A DNA stretch of 47,894 nucleotides from Trebouxia sp. TZW2008 (Eukaryota > Chlorophyta > Trebouxiophyceae > Trebouxiales > Trebouxiaceae). The position numbers and the translations under genes are program-made. The stretch is taken from assembly GCA_002118135.1 (NCBI GenBank), contig BDIU01000329.1, forward strand, positions 1-47,894, written 5' to 3'. The notes under the pieces are model-generated. The model was not told where the DNA came from. It did not search any database and saw nothing but the letters and a program-made list of their open reading frames with translations. Of the stretch, positions 10,316 through 21,100 are shown one piece after another. Numbering within the stretch: the first letter of the stretch is position 1; each line of letters starts with the position of its first letter.

Positions 10316-12842
10316 ATGCGAGGATGGCAAAGTGTGTATGAGCTCCCACTGACCAAGTCAACTACGGCACTGTTGACAGGCGACGGCCCGTCTGACAACG
10401 TCAAGCCTCCGCGTTCCGATGCACTTGATATCTCAGGCTTGCTACAAACGCCACCACGACTGCAGCGCAGCTTGATGAGACCAATGAACAGCGAGCCTTC
10501 TGCCAAAGTTGACAAGTCCACACAGCCATTCTTCCCCTCACATAGTAATGCCAGGTGCTCTAAGCCTGCCAAAGGCAAAAACATGCCAGGCATAAGCCTG
10601 ACCGCAGCCCAAGCTTCTGAGAAGAAACGACCCTCTGGTCACAAAGGCCATGCAACTCCTCTACTTCCCACAGTCAAGCCAAGATTGCCAATGCCTGCAA
10701 AGCAGACTACGGCAGGCAGAAGCAATTTTTCCCTCCCAAATCCTCTGACCAAAAGCCATGTCCTTGAAAGCATGCCAGGCCACACACTGAGGCCCTCCAG
10801 TCCTTGGCATCGCACGCCCTCACAGATGGGCCTTGCTGCTGCTCCAGAATCCGCCTCCAATCCCTCAGTAGTGATTGACAAGAATGGACGCCATCCAACT
10901 ATAGCAGAGGCGCTTGGCATCACAGACGGCACAGATGCTGCTCTTGTCCATCAAGCTTCTGCAGTGTCTGGAGCAAATCCTGCTTCAGACACAAAGCCAT
11001 TGCCTGCCAGCCACCTTCACAGCAAAGCGCACATTCCCAATGTACCACTGCATAAGCGGCGCAGGTGAGATGTTTGCCAAGCTGGAGTGACAGCACCGCT
11101 ACTTGTTTCATGAGTCGTTTGGTTGAGGGTTGGTGCTTTGACGTGAGTGTTTGTTGGCCAATGCATCATAGACTGGCACTGCCAGACATGCTAGATGCTG
11201 CTCTGTCCGGCATGCTGCGATCCCAAATGATGGCTGCAATGGCAAGATGCTGTGTGTAGCACAGCAGTGTTTCAGCACTGCATTCCTAGTGATACAGTCA
11301 TGTCGCAATGCCACAAACTTGCTGCCCCAGCATTGAGGTGCATGGAATCTCTTGCCTCCTGAGGAACCATAATCTAGCTTCAAGACTGCATGATCAGCCT
11401 TATGCCAACATACTTGTGTACAAAAGTTGAGGTCTTGCTGCTAGGTCATGGAGACGGTCAAAAGGACAGCCTGCAAAGAGGATGGGGCAAGCAGAAGCTG
11501 GGCAGAAGTACATGCTGGTCATGCGCAATCTCAACAAGCAGCAATACAAGCGTGAGATCCTCTGCCATGCTGTCTGATCTTGTGTGTCTTTGTCACCTGC
11601 ACATGTCTTGCCCTGTCAAGAACTGTGAGTTTTAAGCTGTACTGACTGAGGCAATTGTTTTTGTACGTGTCATTTGCGCAGTGAAAGCAGCTGTGCAGCG
11701 CAGCATGCTGTGGTCACTTCAAGGCAGCAATCATGTCAGTTCATCTTCACCTGCTAAAACAGGGTGGTGTTCAGTTCTTAGCTTCAGCATCTGTACTGAC
11801 GCTACTCATTTTGCATGCTGTCTGTTGCCAACCTTGTTGCTGGCAATTGCAGAGCTGCAAGGCAGGTTCCGCCGCAAAGGAGTGAGGGTAAACAACTGGG
11901 ACCACCTTATGTCATGGCTGGCTCCAGCTCAGAGGGGCAGTCACATGCCCTGGTGGACCTTCATCTTCACCGCTGCTATCCTGGTCATCTTCTTCTACAT
12001 GGCAGGTAAGCCAGTGCCTATGCCTGTGCCTGTCGACGCGATTTGGACTATAAGGACCTTGCTGATGGTCACACTTTTTTGAGCCTGCCGATCCAATGGA
12101 ACATTGTCTTGCTGCTTGGGTCTTGCCCATGACACATGTTTTGCTGCTGTGTGCGACTCTGTATTGATGCTGTGCTGCTACTGCACGCATGAAGAGATGT
12201 ACATGAAGCCAACCACGATCAATGTCAAAGTTCACTGCTCCTATGCTTAAATCATGTCAGCTATTTGCTATCGCAACATCCCTGGTTTGCTGGATGCATC
12301 TGCATCAGCAGCAGCAACATTAACAGATGCAACTGCCCTCTGGAAGCTCATTCTTTTTCCCGTGAGAATTGCATGCTTATATCATGTTTTGCATGATGGT
12401 AAGCAACCGACTTGAGCATGAAGTCATGTCGTTGCCGTGACAGGGGCATATGGCATGTACCTGTCATCAGAGAAAGGGCTGCTGCAGACCTCCAGTGCTG
12501 CTTCTTCTGTCTCACAATATGATAGCACAAGCGTGGTGGCCAAAAACATTTCCAACACTGGCAGTGCCAAGCAGGGCAGCTTTGCACCTGCCATCAGTCC
12601 TGAAGCAGGTGACAAGCCCTTGCGCAGCTGTTTCGCAACATTCACACAGTGGATGTTGTTACACGTTCCAGCACCAAGCGCTCAGCATGTGTGACCCTGA
12701 TGACAGCATCATGATGTTTGCCACTAATCCATTTCGCACGTGCAAGACCTTCCGGTGTTTTGCAGAGCAAGACAGAGTCTGTCCTGTCCTCAAATCTGCT
12801 ATCATGCAGCCAAGGAATTGAAGCGCTGTTACAAAAGCACTC

Positions 12843-12879
<37 letters not shown>

Positions 12880-15800
12880 ATGCTGCTGCTGGTGTTGTCC
12901 AGTTCCGTGTCTGATGCGTGACAAGTACAGCACTGAGTAGCCTGTTGTGCTTGACACTCATGTTCATGTAGAAGCTGATGCAAGACATGGTGACAGGAGG
13001 TACTTGATGCACACAACTGTATACAGCAGCTTTCAGCAAAGCATCAGGACCGGTTTGCTGACATTGTCAAGCACATGCTTGTGTCTGCCATGGCCCTGCA
13101 TGCATTCATGTTCTGCTGTAGTCACGGTACACAACAGTATTCAGCTGTGCACACACAGCCCAAGATGCAGATTTGCGGGTTGTGGCAAGGCACAAAGCAT
13201 ACGTCATGCCTTTTTGGTCTCTGTTGATAAGTAGATTGCGAGTGATCTGTCAATGTAGCCTTTGCTCTCAGGTGAGGTGGCAGTGAGGCAGTACAGCGCA
13301 AGCGATAATAGTAGCATCAGCTCAGAAGAAGCGGAGGAGTGGATGCAGACCGGGCCTGCAAGCATGACTAAGTGGGTGGCCTGGCAACCTGACTGGAGGC
13401 TGTTTGACTTTGGATTCCTGCTGGAGTGGGGTGGACGATACGGCCCTGCCCTTCATCAGGGCCAGTGGTGGCGATGGATGACCTGGGGTGAGCTCAACTT
13501 AGTGTTGTTCTTCTTCGTGTTGTTCCTCGTCTTGGTCGTCACCCTGATGGGCTCATTGCATATACAAGCATGCCCCGAGTTCTGCTGTGCCATACCGCCT
13601 CTGTGCGTGAGGGCTTTTGGCACAAGCTGAGCGGTGTGCAGTGTTTCTGCATGGAGGCTTACAGAACTGCTGTCCACTGCCATGCGGTGTTTGTGCATGA
13701 GGGCTCTCACATGTTGAAAATTGTGCAAGGTTTGTATGTGCACTGCCAGGTAGTGTTCACAATAGCGTATTTTCAGGTCTGCTGTGCAGCGTCATGCGCG
13801 TAGTCAGATCTGCTGTGCCTGACCATGGTTTGTACATGAGGGCTTTCAGCACACGGTTAGCAATGTGCTGGTGTTGCTGGCACTGGCGGTGCTATGATGA
13901 CACATGCTGCCTGACCACAACTGCATTTCAAGGCTAAGAAACATTGCCTTAACCCAACTCCTATGCCTCATGAATGTGCCTCGAGCTTTGCTGTGCCCTG
14001 CTGTGCAGTGTTTGTGCGTGAGGGCTTCCCAGCACATGGCGAGCTGTACAGTCAACACTAGCATCATATGTATGACATTCACGCTGGCTGTGAGTATGCC
14101 TTGAGTCCTGCTGTACTGCTGTGCAGTGTTTGTGCATGAGGGCTTCCAGCACATGGTGAGCAATGTGCTGGTGTGGCTGGCGCTGGCACTGCCGCTGGAG
14201 CATGCGTATGGCACGCTGCGCATCCTAGCCGTCTGGCTGATCTCAGCCCTTGGCTCAGCCTTCTTCTCTGCTGCCTTTGAGAGCAGCTGCACACTGGTAA
14301 GGTCCCAGCAGAACATGTCACTTGAGAGTACTTTGAGCCCAGCTCCCAAACTGATCTGCTGCTTTGAATACCAAATGCATCCTGGCAGTGTGGCTAATCT
14401 TAGCTCTGGGCTTAGCCTTCTTCTCTGCTGCCTTTGAATGCAGCTGCACACTGGTAAGGTCCCAGCAAAATATTCGATTTGGGACTAGCCTGAGCCCAAC
14501 TCCCGCACTGACCTGCTGCTTTGTGTACCAAATGCATCCTAGCTGTGTGGCTTGTCTGGGCCCTTGGCTCAGCCTTGTTCTCCGCTGCCTTTGAGAACAG
14601 CTGCGCACTGGTAAGGCCCCAGCAGAATATGCCACTTGAAACTACTTTGAGCCCAGCTCCCACACTGATCTGCTGCTTTGAATACCAAATGCATCCTGGC
14701 AGTGTGGCTAATCTCAGCCCTGGGCTCAGCCTTCTTCTCTGCTGCCTTTGAGAGCAGCTGCACCCTGGCAAGGTTCCAGCTAAATATTTGAGTTGGGACA
14801 AGTCTGAGCCCAACTCCCACGCTGATCTCCTGCTTTGAATACCAAATGCATCCTGACAATGTGGGTCATCTCAGCCCTTGGCTCTGCCTTCTTCTCTGCT
14901 GTCCTTGAAAGCAGCTGCACATTCGTAAGGCAGCAGCATTGAAAGTTTGTTCACAGTATACTTCGAGGCGATCGCTTGCCAATCTGTGCACTTAGTAAGC
15001 AGCTGCACCCTAGCTGTGTGGCGCACCTCAGCCCTGAGCTGAGCCTTCTTCTCTGCAACCTTTCAAGCAACTACCGGTCAATTGCAGTCTAGTCCAAACT
15101 CATCTTACATCTTCATCTGTTGCTTCTTCTGCTGCCTCTCAAGAAAAGCTGCATCCTCATAAAGCGCAAGCTTCCATGGTTCATATGTGCCTGAGGTTTA
15201 ACCTCTAATGGATCTCTGCCTTTGAAAACTTTTGCTCCTTGGTGAGGCGTAACATATATGATGCCATCATAGAAGTGATCTGCTGTTGTTGAAAGCAGCT
15301 GCATTTTGCTAAGGCTCCGGCATGTAGCTGACATCTAGAGTTAGCCCAAAGCCAACTTGCGTACTGATGTGATTTGGTGTGCAGGTGATTGGTCGCAGTA
15401 GGGCAGGTTTTGAGTTCATGGGGCTGCATGTGGCTGACGTGGCCCTCAGTTGCAGAAGCCCACTCTGCAGCGGCACTAGCTCATGTGCCTGAGTCCAGGC
15501 AACATGCACTTTTCACAGAGCAGCATGGCATATATGCAAAAGCAACATTGTGTGCAGGTGGTTGGGTGCAGTGGGGCAGTCTTTGGGTTCATGGGGCTGT
15601 ACGTGGCAGACATGGCCCTCAACTTCCACAGCCTCAGCTTCCCTTGGCTGCGCCTCATCTGGATTGGCTCCACTTTAGCATACTTTGTGGTGGCCACCAT
15701 CACACAGGTCAGCTGTTCCACGTTTTTTACTGTCTGTATAGAACAATCTTGTAGCTGACAGCATTTAGCTCTCTTGGCTGCACCTCATCTGGATTGGCTC

Positions 15801-18404
15801 CACTTTGGCATACTTTGTGGTGGCTACTATCACACAGGTCAGATGTGTCATGTTTTTTGGCAAGGATTTTCTAGCTACACAACTCAGCAAAATATACTCA
15901 GAAGACAGTTTCTGGTGATCACCATTACACAGCTCAGCTGGCCCATGTAGTTTTGTACTGTCTGTATACATGAATCTTGTAGCTGACTTAACTTGGCTTC
16001 CTTGGCTATGCCTCATCTGGATAGGCTCCACTCTTGCATAGTTTGTAGTGGCTACCATCACACAGTTTAGCTGTTTCGTGCAAAGATGGTGTGCTCTTGC
16101 ATACAAGGGAGTTGTAGAACATGTGCACAAATTCATTGCCTGCTGACAGTAATTGCAAGGAACCTATGCTCATGCTACTTATCTGGCAGCCTGTCATGAC
16201 AGCCTGCAGTCAGCCAAATCACAAGCAGATTTTGATGCAGGGAAGGGGAGGCTATGTGTCCTACTGGGCGCATCTTGGAGGATTCATCTGCGGCCTCTTC
16301 CCTTCCTTCTTCTTCCTGCCCAACATCAAGGACAAGAGGTGAGCTCTCCTCCTTCCAGCTGTCTTCTCCCATCTCAAACATCAAGAACAAATTGTGAAAA
16401 TTGTCTTGGCTCTTACGCTTGCCAACCATTGAACACAAGAGGCTAATGCCTGGCCTGCATCATCCTCGTTCTTCCTGCCAAACAACAACAACATGTTCCC
16501 TGCCAAACATTAGCCGATACTTACAGGTGGCGGTCTGCCAGCCAATTGGCCAAGAGGTTTGGCCTGCCGTCAAGGTCACCTGTCAAGCACTAGGCATCAT
16601 CAGAAAGACCTGTCCAAATGCCAATGTGGTCCTCAAGCAACACAGCACAAAGCGACGCTGACAACAAGACCAGTCAAGCACCAACATGGTGAAAATTGAC
16701 TGACGCTTGCAGGTGGCGGGTTGCAAGCCCATTAGCCAAGACGCTGGGCTTGTCGTCAAGGTCCCCTGTCAAGCAGCGGGCCTTACACAAGTGGCGTGTC
16801 TTGGTGCTGACTCCATCCCAAAGACGGACAGCAAAACTACTCAATGCTTACAGGTGGCGGTCTGCCAGTCAGTTAGCAAACAGGCTAGGCTTGCTGTCAA
16901 GGTTACCAGTCAAAATCGGCCTTTCTGAATCAGTGACTTTTGCTGCCAACTTAGTCCCACAGCAAAACGATGCTTGCAGATGGAGATCTGCTAGTCAGTT
17001 GGCCAAGAGGCTGGGCTTGCTGTCAAGGTCAGCAGTCAAGCAGCGGCCCCAACACAATCGGCGCAGCAGCCGGAGCAGTGGCGGCATCAGCCACAGCATA
17101 CGCAAGGTGTCAGCCCACCTACACAGGTATGAAACCATGTTGCTTAGATAGAGATGAAAAGCTAAGGGGAAGATCTTTGTCGTTAGGCTTCAACACAATC
17201 TTTGTGGCAGCAGGAGCAATGGCGGCATCAGCCACAGCATGCGCAAAGTGTCAGCTCACCTACACAGGTGATCTTGTGTACAAAAAGCTGAAAAAGACAA
17301 ACCAAGAGTAATGGAAAAGCAAGTTGCATGCCATCAAGCTTGACCACAATCGAAGCGGTAGCAGGAGCATTGGCAGCATCAGCCACAGCATGCGCAAGGT
17401 GTCAGCCTACCTACACAGGTGTGACCAGTATCACTCGCTAATGATTGTCTCTGTTAATTCATTAACACTCAATGCTGTGAATGCTGTATGTCACCTCGCT
17501 TTCTGGACAATGCAACGCTGGCATGCATGGTGCCAGGCCACAGACACAGTCCCCCTTGAGCAGGTATAGAATTGTACTGCTTTGTCTGGCACATCATGAT
17601 CTGGACATCAATTTTGCTTGTTGAGTATAAGCAGATTGTGTACAAGACCTTGTCTGCCCTGCATGTCCATCTAAATTGACTCAAAACAGCTTCTGACAGG
17701 CCGCCGTGTGCAGCTAGTCCTTGGGTCTCAAAGCCTGCCTGGGAAACGCTTGTAATGAATGAAGCATTTGCAAGTACTGTGTAAATCAATCATACTGACG
17801 AGCACTCATGCACAGGCACCGCCACAGTGAATCCCTGATGACCTCCTACCTGCGTATGCAAGCTGCCACCGCTGAGCCAGAAGGGACCACCACTGGTCTG
17901 CAAGACAAAACACAACCTCAAGGTCAGACTGGTACACCATTCAGAGGCAGTCACATGGATGCCAGGGCTTCTGATGGCGACCACATGGGTGCTGTGATGC
18001 ACATGGGCAGTCACCTGGAGGATCACAGGGGGACACAGGCAGACTGGAACAATGACATGGGTCACATGGGTGCTCAGGGTGACAGGGCAAAACACGTGGG
18101 TGCTGATGTAGACAGGCCCAGTCACGTTGGCGCTGGTGACCACCAGCACAGTCAGGTGCCTTACACTGTGTGTCAGCACGAAGGGATCAATGCAGCAGAG
18201 ATCGGAATGCGGCAAAATGACTGGCAGCGTAAGACTTGGAGTGAGGATCACAGTGTGCAGGTATCGGCATTTGATGATGCCAGCAGGCTTGAAGCAGAAG
18301 ATGAGCAGGCTGGGCTGAGGGACCATGCAAGCACAGGTGGGAACATACACAGCTGCAAAATCTCCAAATCAGTTGATACCTCACATATAGACATAAATGA
18401 ATGA
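10316..18404 (+). CDS. Rhomboid intramembrane serine protease, about 807 aa
   Basis: Rhomboids cut transmembrane helices inside the bilayer with a Ser-His dyad. Nine exons fit in phase: 10316-11064, 11866-12005, 12444-12608, 13272-13487, 14127-14296, 15558-15707, 16241-16338, 16980-17126 and 17816-18404 (2424 nt). The first about 250 residues are a Ser/Pro/Lys-rich disordered extension; linking that exon to the rest is inferred from phase. Exon 2 has the first membrane helix. Family signatures follow: WWRWMTW (about 417-423), HEGFQHMVSN with His432 and Asn436, GCSGAVFG with nucleophile Ser485, and WAHLGGF with catalytic His541. A Ser/Arg tail (RRSSRSSGGISHS) and a His/Met/Asp-rich last exon end the protein. 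Introns hold many degenerate copies of neighbouring exons, so alternative exon choice is possible. TGTAA follows the stop by 11 bp. Confidence 0.88.
12841..12893. repeat. (CTG)n microsatellite in rhomboid intron
   Basis: About a dozen CTG units with one ATG interruption lie between rhomboid exons 3 and 4. The antisense poly-Ala/poly-Ser ORFs here are repeat artefacts. Confidence 0.9.
13590..14126 (+). repeat. Echo copies of rhomboid exon 5, 5' half
   Basis: Near-copies of the start of exon 5 (TTTGTGCATGAGGGCTT, then AGCACATGGTGAGCAATGTG) occur at about 13600, 13640, 13690, 13825 and 13995, upstream of the intact exon at 14127. They have frame changes or stops; the 13825 copy keeps TTAGCAATGTGCTGGTGTTG, then breaks at TGATGA. 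Confidence 0.8.
14226..15070 (+). repeat. Tandem array of rhomboid exon 5 3' half plus donor, period about 157 bp
   Basis: The exon 5 end TTCTTCTCTGCTGCCTTTGA begins at 14261 and recurs in degenerate form near 14418, 14576, 14732, 14889 and partly 15043, steps of 154-158 bp. Each unit includes the splice donor (CACTGGTAAGGTCCCAGCA in the best copies) and about 90 bp of intron. Only the first unit is joined to an intact 5' half. Confidence 0.88.
15384..15455 (+). repeat. Echo of the rhomboid catalytic-serine exon
   Basis: This matches the first half of exon 15558-15707, including the GTGCAG acceptor, but reads VIGRSRAGFEFMGLHVADVA instead of VVGCSGAVFGFMGLYVADMA, so the GxSG motif has become GRSR. 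Confidence 0.8.
15772..16075 (+). repeat. Echoes of the 3' half of the rhomboid serine exon
   Basis: Copies of CTCATCTGGATTGGCTCCAC through ATCACACAG/GTCAG occur at 15783-15841 and again, more diverged, at 16008-16070, with a third remnant around 15915-15940. They lie downstream of the intact exon ending at 15707. Confidence 0.82.
16528..17420 (+). repeat. Echoes of rhomboid exon 8, both halves
   Basis: The start of exon 8 (acceptor, then a TGGCGGTCTGCCAG-type string coding WRSASQLAKRLGL) is present at 16528, 16711 and 16852 before the intact copy at 16980. Its end (coding GGISHSxRKVSAHLHR followed by GGTG or GGTA) recurs at about 17190-17271 and 17335-17420. Several copies keep an open frame, so they could act as alternative exons. 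Confidence 0.8.
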
Positions 18405-18755
18405 TGCTGTGTGGGGCTGTAAGGAACATTGCGGTGTTGTCTCATCAGGCAGAAGTCACACATGTCTTACACGCATTCTAAGTATTGAACGGGCGTCATG
18501 TCCAGAGTGGCATTCAGCACAACCTTAATTGAGCCCTGCATGCAAGGTAGCATGGGCAGAGCCCTACAAAATTGCAACACTGCTCAATGCATTGCCGCTG
18601 TCTTGCATTGTTTGACACACTTCCCCGACATCATACACCCAAGGTCACTGCAGACATGGTGCTTTTGTTGAGCTGTTGCTTTTGCTGAGCTTGTGTTGTT
18701 GGTGAGATGGTGTTGAGCTTGTGTTTGTTGCTGAGCTGGTGTCTTTGTTGAGCTT

Positions 18756-18925
18756 GACAATTACAGTGTTTTCTCTGATCACGACGCAGTCGTTTACCAA
18801 CAAAATTGTCCTTATACCGAACTGCCCTTACTCAGAGATGACACTGCAGTCAGCTGCAGTGATTGATCCCCAACTGCCCTGTCCTTACAACAAGCATCTC
18901 CTTACATTGAATGTCCTTCAGAGGA
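18756..18925 (-). mobile_element. Diverged relic of the pogo-like MITE family
   Basis: This aligns to the 45472-45648 element in internal motifs and order (CGTTTACCAA, ATTGTCCTTA, GTCCTTACAACAAG, TCCTTACATTGA). The terminal repeats are no longer clear. Confidence 0.55.
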
Positions 18926-18942
18926 GAAATGCTGCACATGCA

Positions 18943-19338
18943 GGTCACAGGCAGGACGGCACAAGACATCAGCAGCCGTCTTCTTTCAAGCTTGGGTACT
19001 ACTTTAGAGGCATTGACAAGCATGCTGATAAGCTTAAAGCAAAGGCTGAAGCTGATGCTGCTAAAAAGCTGAATCAACCAGCAGGGCGCACATTTCCCTT
19101 TGTTGAAAGCCTTCAAACCAAGCGGAAGTTACTCTTTGGGAACAGAAGGTTTGGTCATGTGTACAGATCCACCGTCAACAGAGCAACTTACCGTCAGCAC
19201 AGGTTGCAGTGTTGTGGAGTGCCTGTGCACCTTGTGGTAGTTGTGTGCATGGCTGCTGGTGCCACAGCAGTGCTGGGAGTTTTCTTGGCATTGCCGTTGT
19301 ATCTCTATTTGGACAAGTTTCCCCACATGCAGTGCTAG
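18943..19338 (+). CDS. Hypothetical protein exon with C-terminal membrane helix
   Basis: An open frame follows a CATGCAG acceptor-like site and runs to a stop at 19336-19338. It has a Lys/Ala-rich helical stretch (DKLKAKAEADAAKKL), a basic segment, and one strong hydrophobic helix near the end (VVVVCMAAGATAVLGVFLAL). I do not recognise it. The open frame extends upstream to 18721 only through the MITE relic, so the real 5' end is probably an unidentified exon. It could also be an alternative last exon of the rhomboid gene, since only about 540 bp separate them. Confidence 0.4.
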   Translation, partial: GHRQDGTRHQQPSSFKLGYYFRGIDKHADKLKAKAEADAAKKLNQPAGRTFPFVESLQTKRKLLFGNRRFGHVYRSTVNRATYRQHRLQCCGVPVHLVVVVCMAAGATAVLGVFLALPLYLYLDKFPHMQC

Positions 19339-20459
19339 GTAGGCATAGATTTGAGATAGTCTGATATCAATCGATAGACGTTTGAATAGATAACATAGAT
19401 TTGAGACAGACTAACATGAACTTGAGAACCAGTTCACCAGCTGAAATGACAAAAGACTCAGGACCATCACTGAATTGTATGAGCTGTGAGGCCATAGTAG
19501 GCATGCCATGCACCTGGGTTGTACATGCAAAAAGGCGATAACAACAGAGGAATGGTGCATGCTGAAAGGATTGCTTCAAGGACTTATTCAGCCAATGCAT
19601 CCTGTGCTTGCTATTGTTACAGTCATCTTGCAGCATATTGCATTGTTAAGCTGGTCAGGTGAAGTTGGCTGCGGGTCAGCAATTCTCGCTGCACACATTG
19701 CCCAGAAGGGCAAAAAACACTCTGCATGCTTTAGCCATGACTTAATGCGAAGCTGATTCAGGTGACGAGTGTGATACAGTACGTCTCACCGATGGACACA
19801 TGTGACAGTCATTGCCATTGTGTTACTCTCTCTCTCTCTATGGCCTATGCGACCAACCTTGTTGGCTGGCTAAAGCATGCAAAATGCACCCCGTACGCGG
19901 CCTGTCCAGGAACAGTTGATGTTGATGAAATCCACAGGCAGCAGCAATTCTGAGTAGCAAAAGCGGCTTTGAAATCAATGAGCATTCTAGCAATTGTCAA
20001 GATTGAGACAAACAGAGGAGACTTGCTTTGTTGAGCTACATGCACAGCATGGCTTTTTCTTCTCGCTGCGATGTGCTCTCAGAGCAAAAATTGCAATGAA
20101 GGAAAGGAAAAGATTCAGCTGCTGCGACATGCAACACAAACGCCAAACACCTGGAACTTATGCCATTGAGAAGAGCTCCTATGGCCAACAGGATTTGGTA
20201 TGCGCATGCTTGCATCATATCAACTACCCCCACTGAGCAAAAACATTTTGGCCCTGACAGAACAGCCTGATCATTGTGCATTACTGTGCCAAGCCGCTCT
20301 CTGGTCTTTCAGCAAGCCAATGCTCCAAAACAAAAGACACAAAATTGGCACGGACAGCTTGTCAGCTAGCAACAGAACTGGATTGCTTGTGTTTGTTTAT
20401 TGCCTTTTGAAGGCAATATACACTGGCAAGGCATAATTTCTGATGCAAGAAGCAGCATC
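19339..20459. other. Region without a supportable gene
   Basis: Short open frames occur on both strands, none with splice context, family motifs or convincing composition. A CTCTCTCTCTCTA run lies at about 19827. I see nothing else. Confidence 0.5.
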
Positions 20460-20648
20460 TCAGATCTTGCTCAATGCCCGATTAAATCTTCTTCTTTGTA
20501 GCTGATCCATCAGCGATTCTCGCGGCCGTTTCTTGCTCCGTATTGTCATGTTATCAACATCTTCACCATCTAGACTGCACACTACTACGGCAGGGGATGG
20601 GAACTGTTCTTGTGATATAGGTTTGCTCTTGTAAGTTGGCCCCCCCAT
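20460..20648 (-). CDS. Small basic ORF, 62 aa
   Basis: An ATG followed by a G-run opens a 62-codon frame ending in a strongly basic helix (KKRPRESLMDQLQRRRFNRA). The KKRPRE cluster could act as a nuclear signal. I do not recognise it. It lies downstream of the NYN-nuclease gene on the same strand and might instead be an alternative last exon of that gene. Confidence 0.35.
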   Translation of the reverse strand: MGGPTYKSKPISQEQFPSPAVVVCSLDGEDVDNMTIRSKKRPRESLMDQLQRRRFNRALSKI

Positions 20649-20699
20649 TGTTTGCTCAAGCTTGATGTCAGACAGTTGAGCGGCCTGCAGTCAGCAGCT

Positions 20700-21100
20700 G
20701 TGCTGAGGGCTTCTACGCATGACGACAATAAAGACAGTAATAATGGTACTAAGTAATAAACGAAAATTGAATGAAACTTATATACTATAATGACGATAAA
20801 TTGATACTATATACTTTCCAGCCTGCGATGCTAAGTGTGTACAGCACATCTACACATGATCACGGTCAACCATACAGAATCCATCCATGCATTCACAAAA
20901 AAGGTCTGCAAAGCCTGCCCAGTAACTAGGTGCGTACAGGCATAATCAGCTGCCTCCATGCAAATCTGTCAAGAACTGTTTTGAATCAATGCAGAAGAAC
21001 AAGGTGGTACAGTGACTGTACTTAGCACAACTTCTGCACATGATCAGAGATATCAATCGTACCATGAAGAATGTTGTACAATGTGGTGAAGATGCTGCAA
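20700..21100. other. AT-rich non-coding stretch
   Basis: No open frame of note on either strand; the left half (20720-20820) is the most AT-rich stretch seen nearby. Confidence 0.5.

Noticed and set aside
11681..11865. Extra rhomboid 5' exon
   Set aside because: Inserting it after the 11064 donor gives a stop; direct joining of 11064 to 11866 keeps phase.
12642..13039. Minus-strand ORFs with poly-Ser or poly-Ala
   Set aside because: They come from the intronic CTG repeat of the rhomboid gene.
17056..17275. Ala-rich frame resembling a last rhomboid membrane helix (GAVAASATAYA)
   Set aside because: The Ser/Arg frame is continuous with the WRSASQLAKRLGL exon and joins the last exon in phase; the Ala-rich frame does not.
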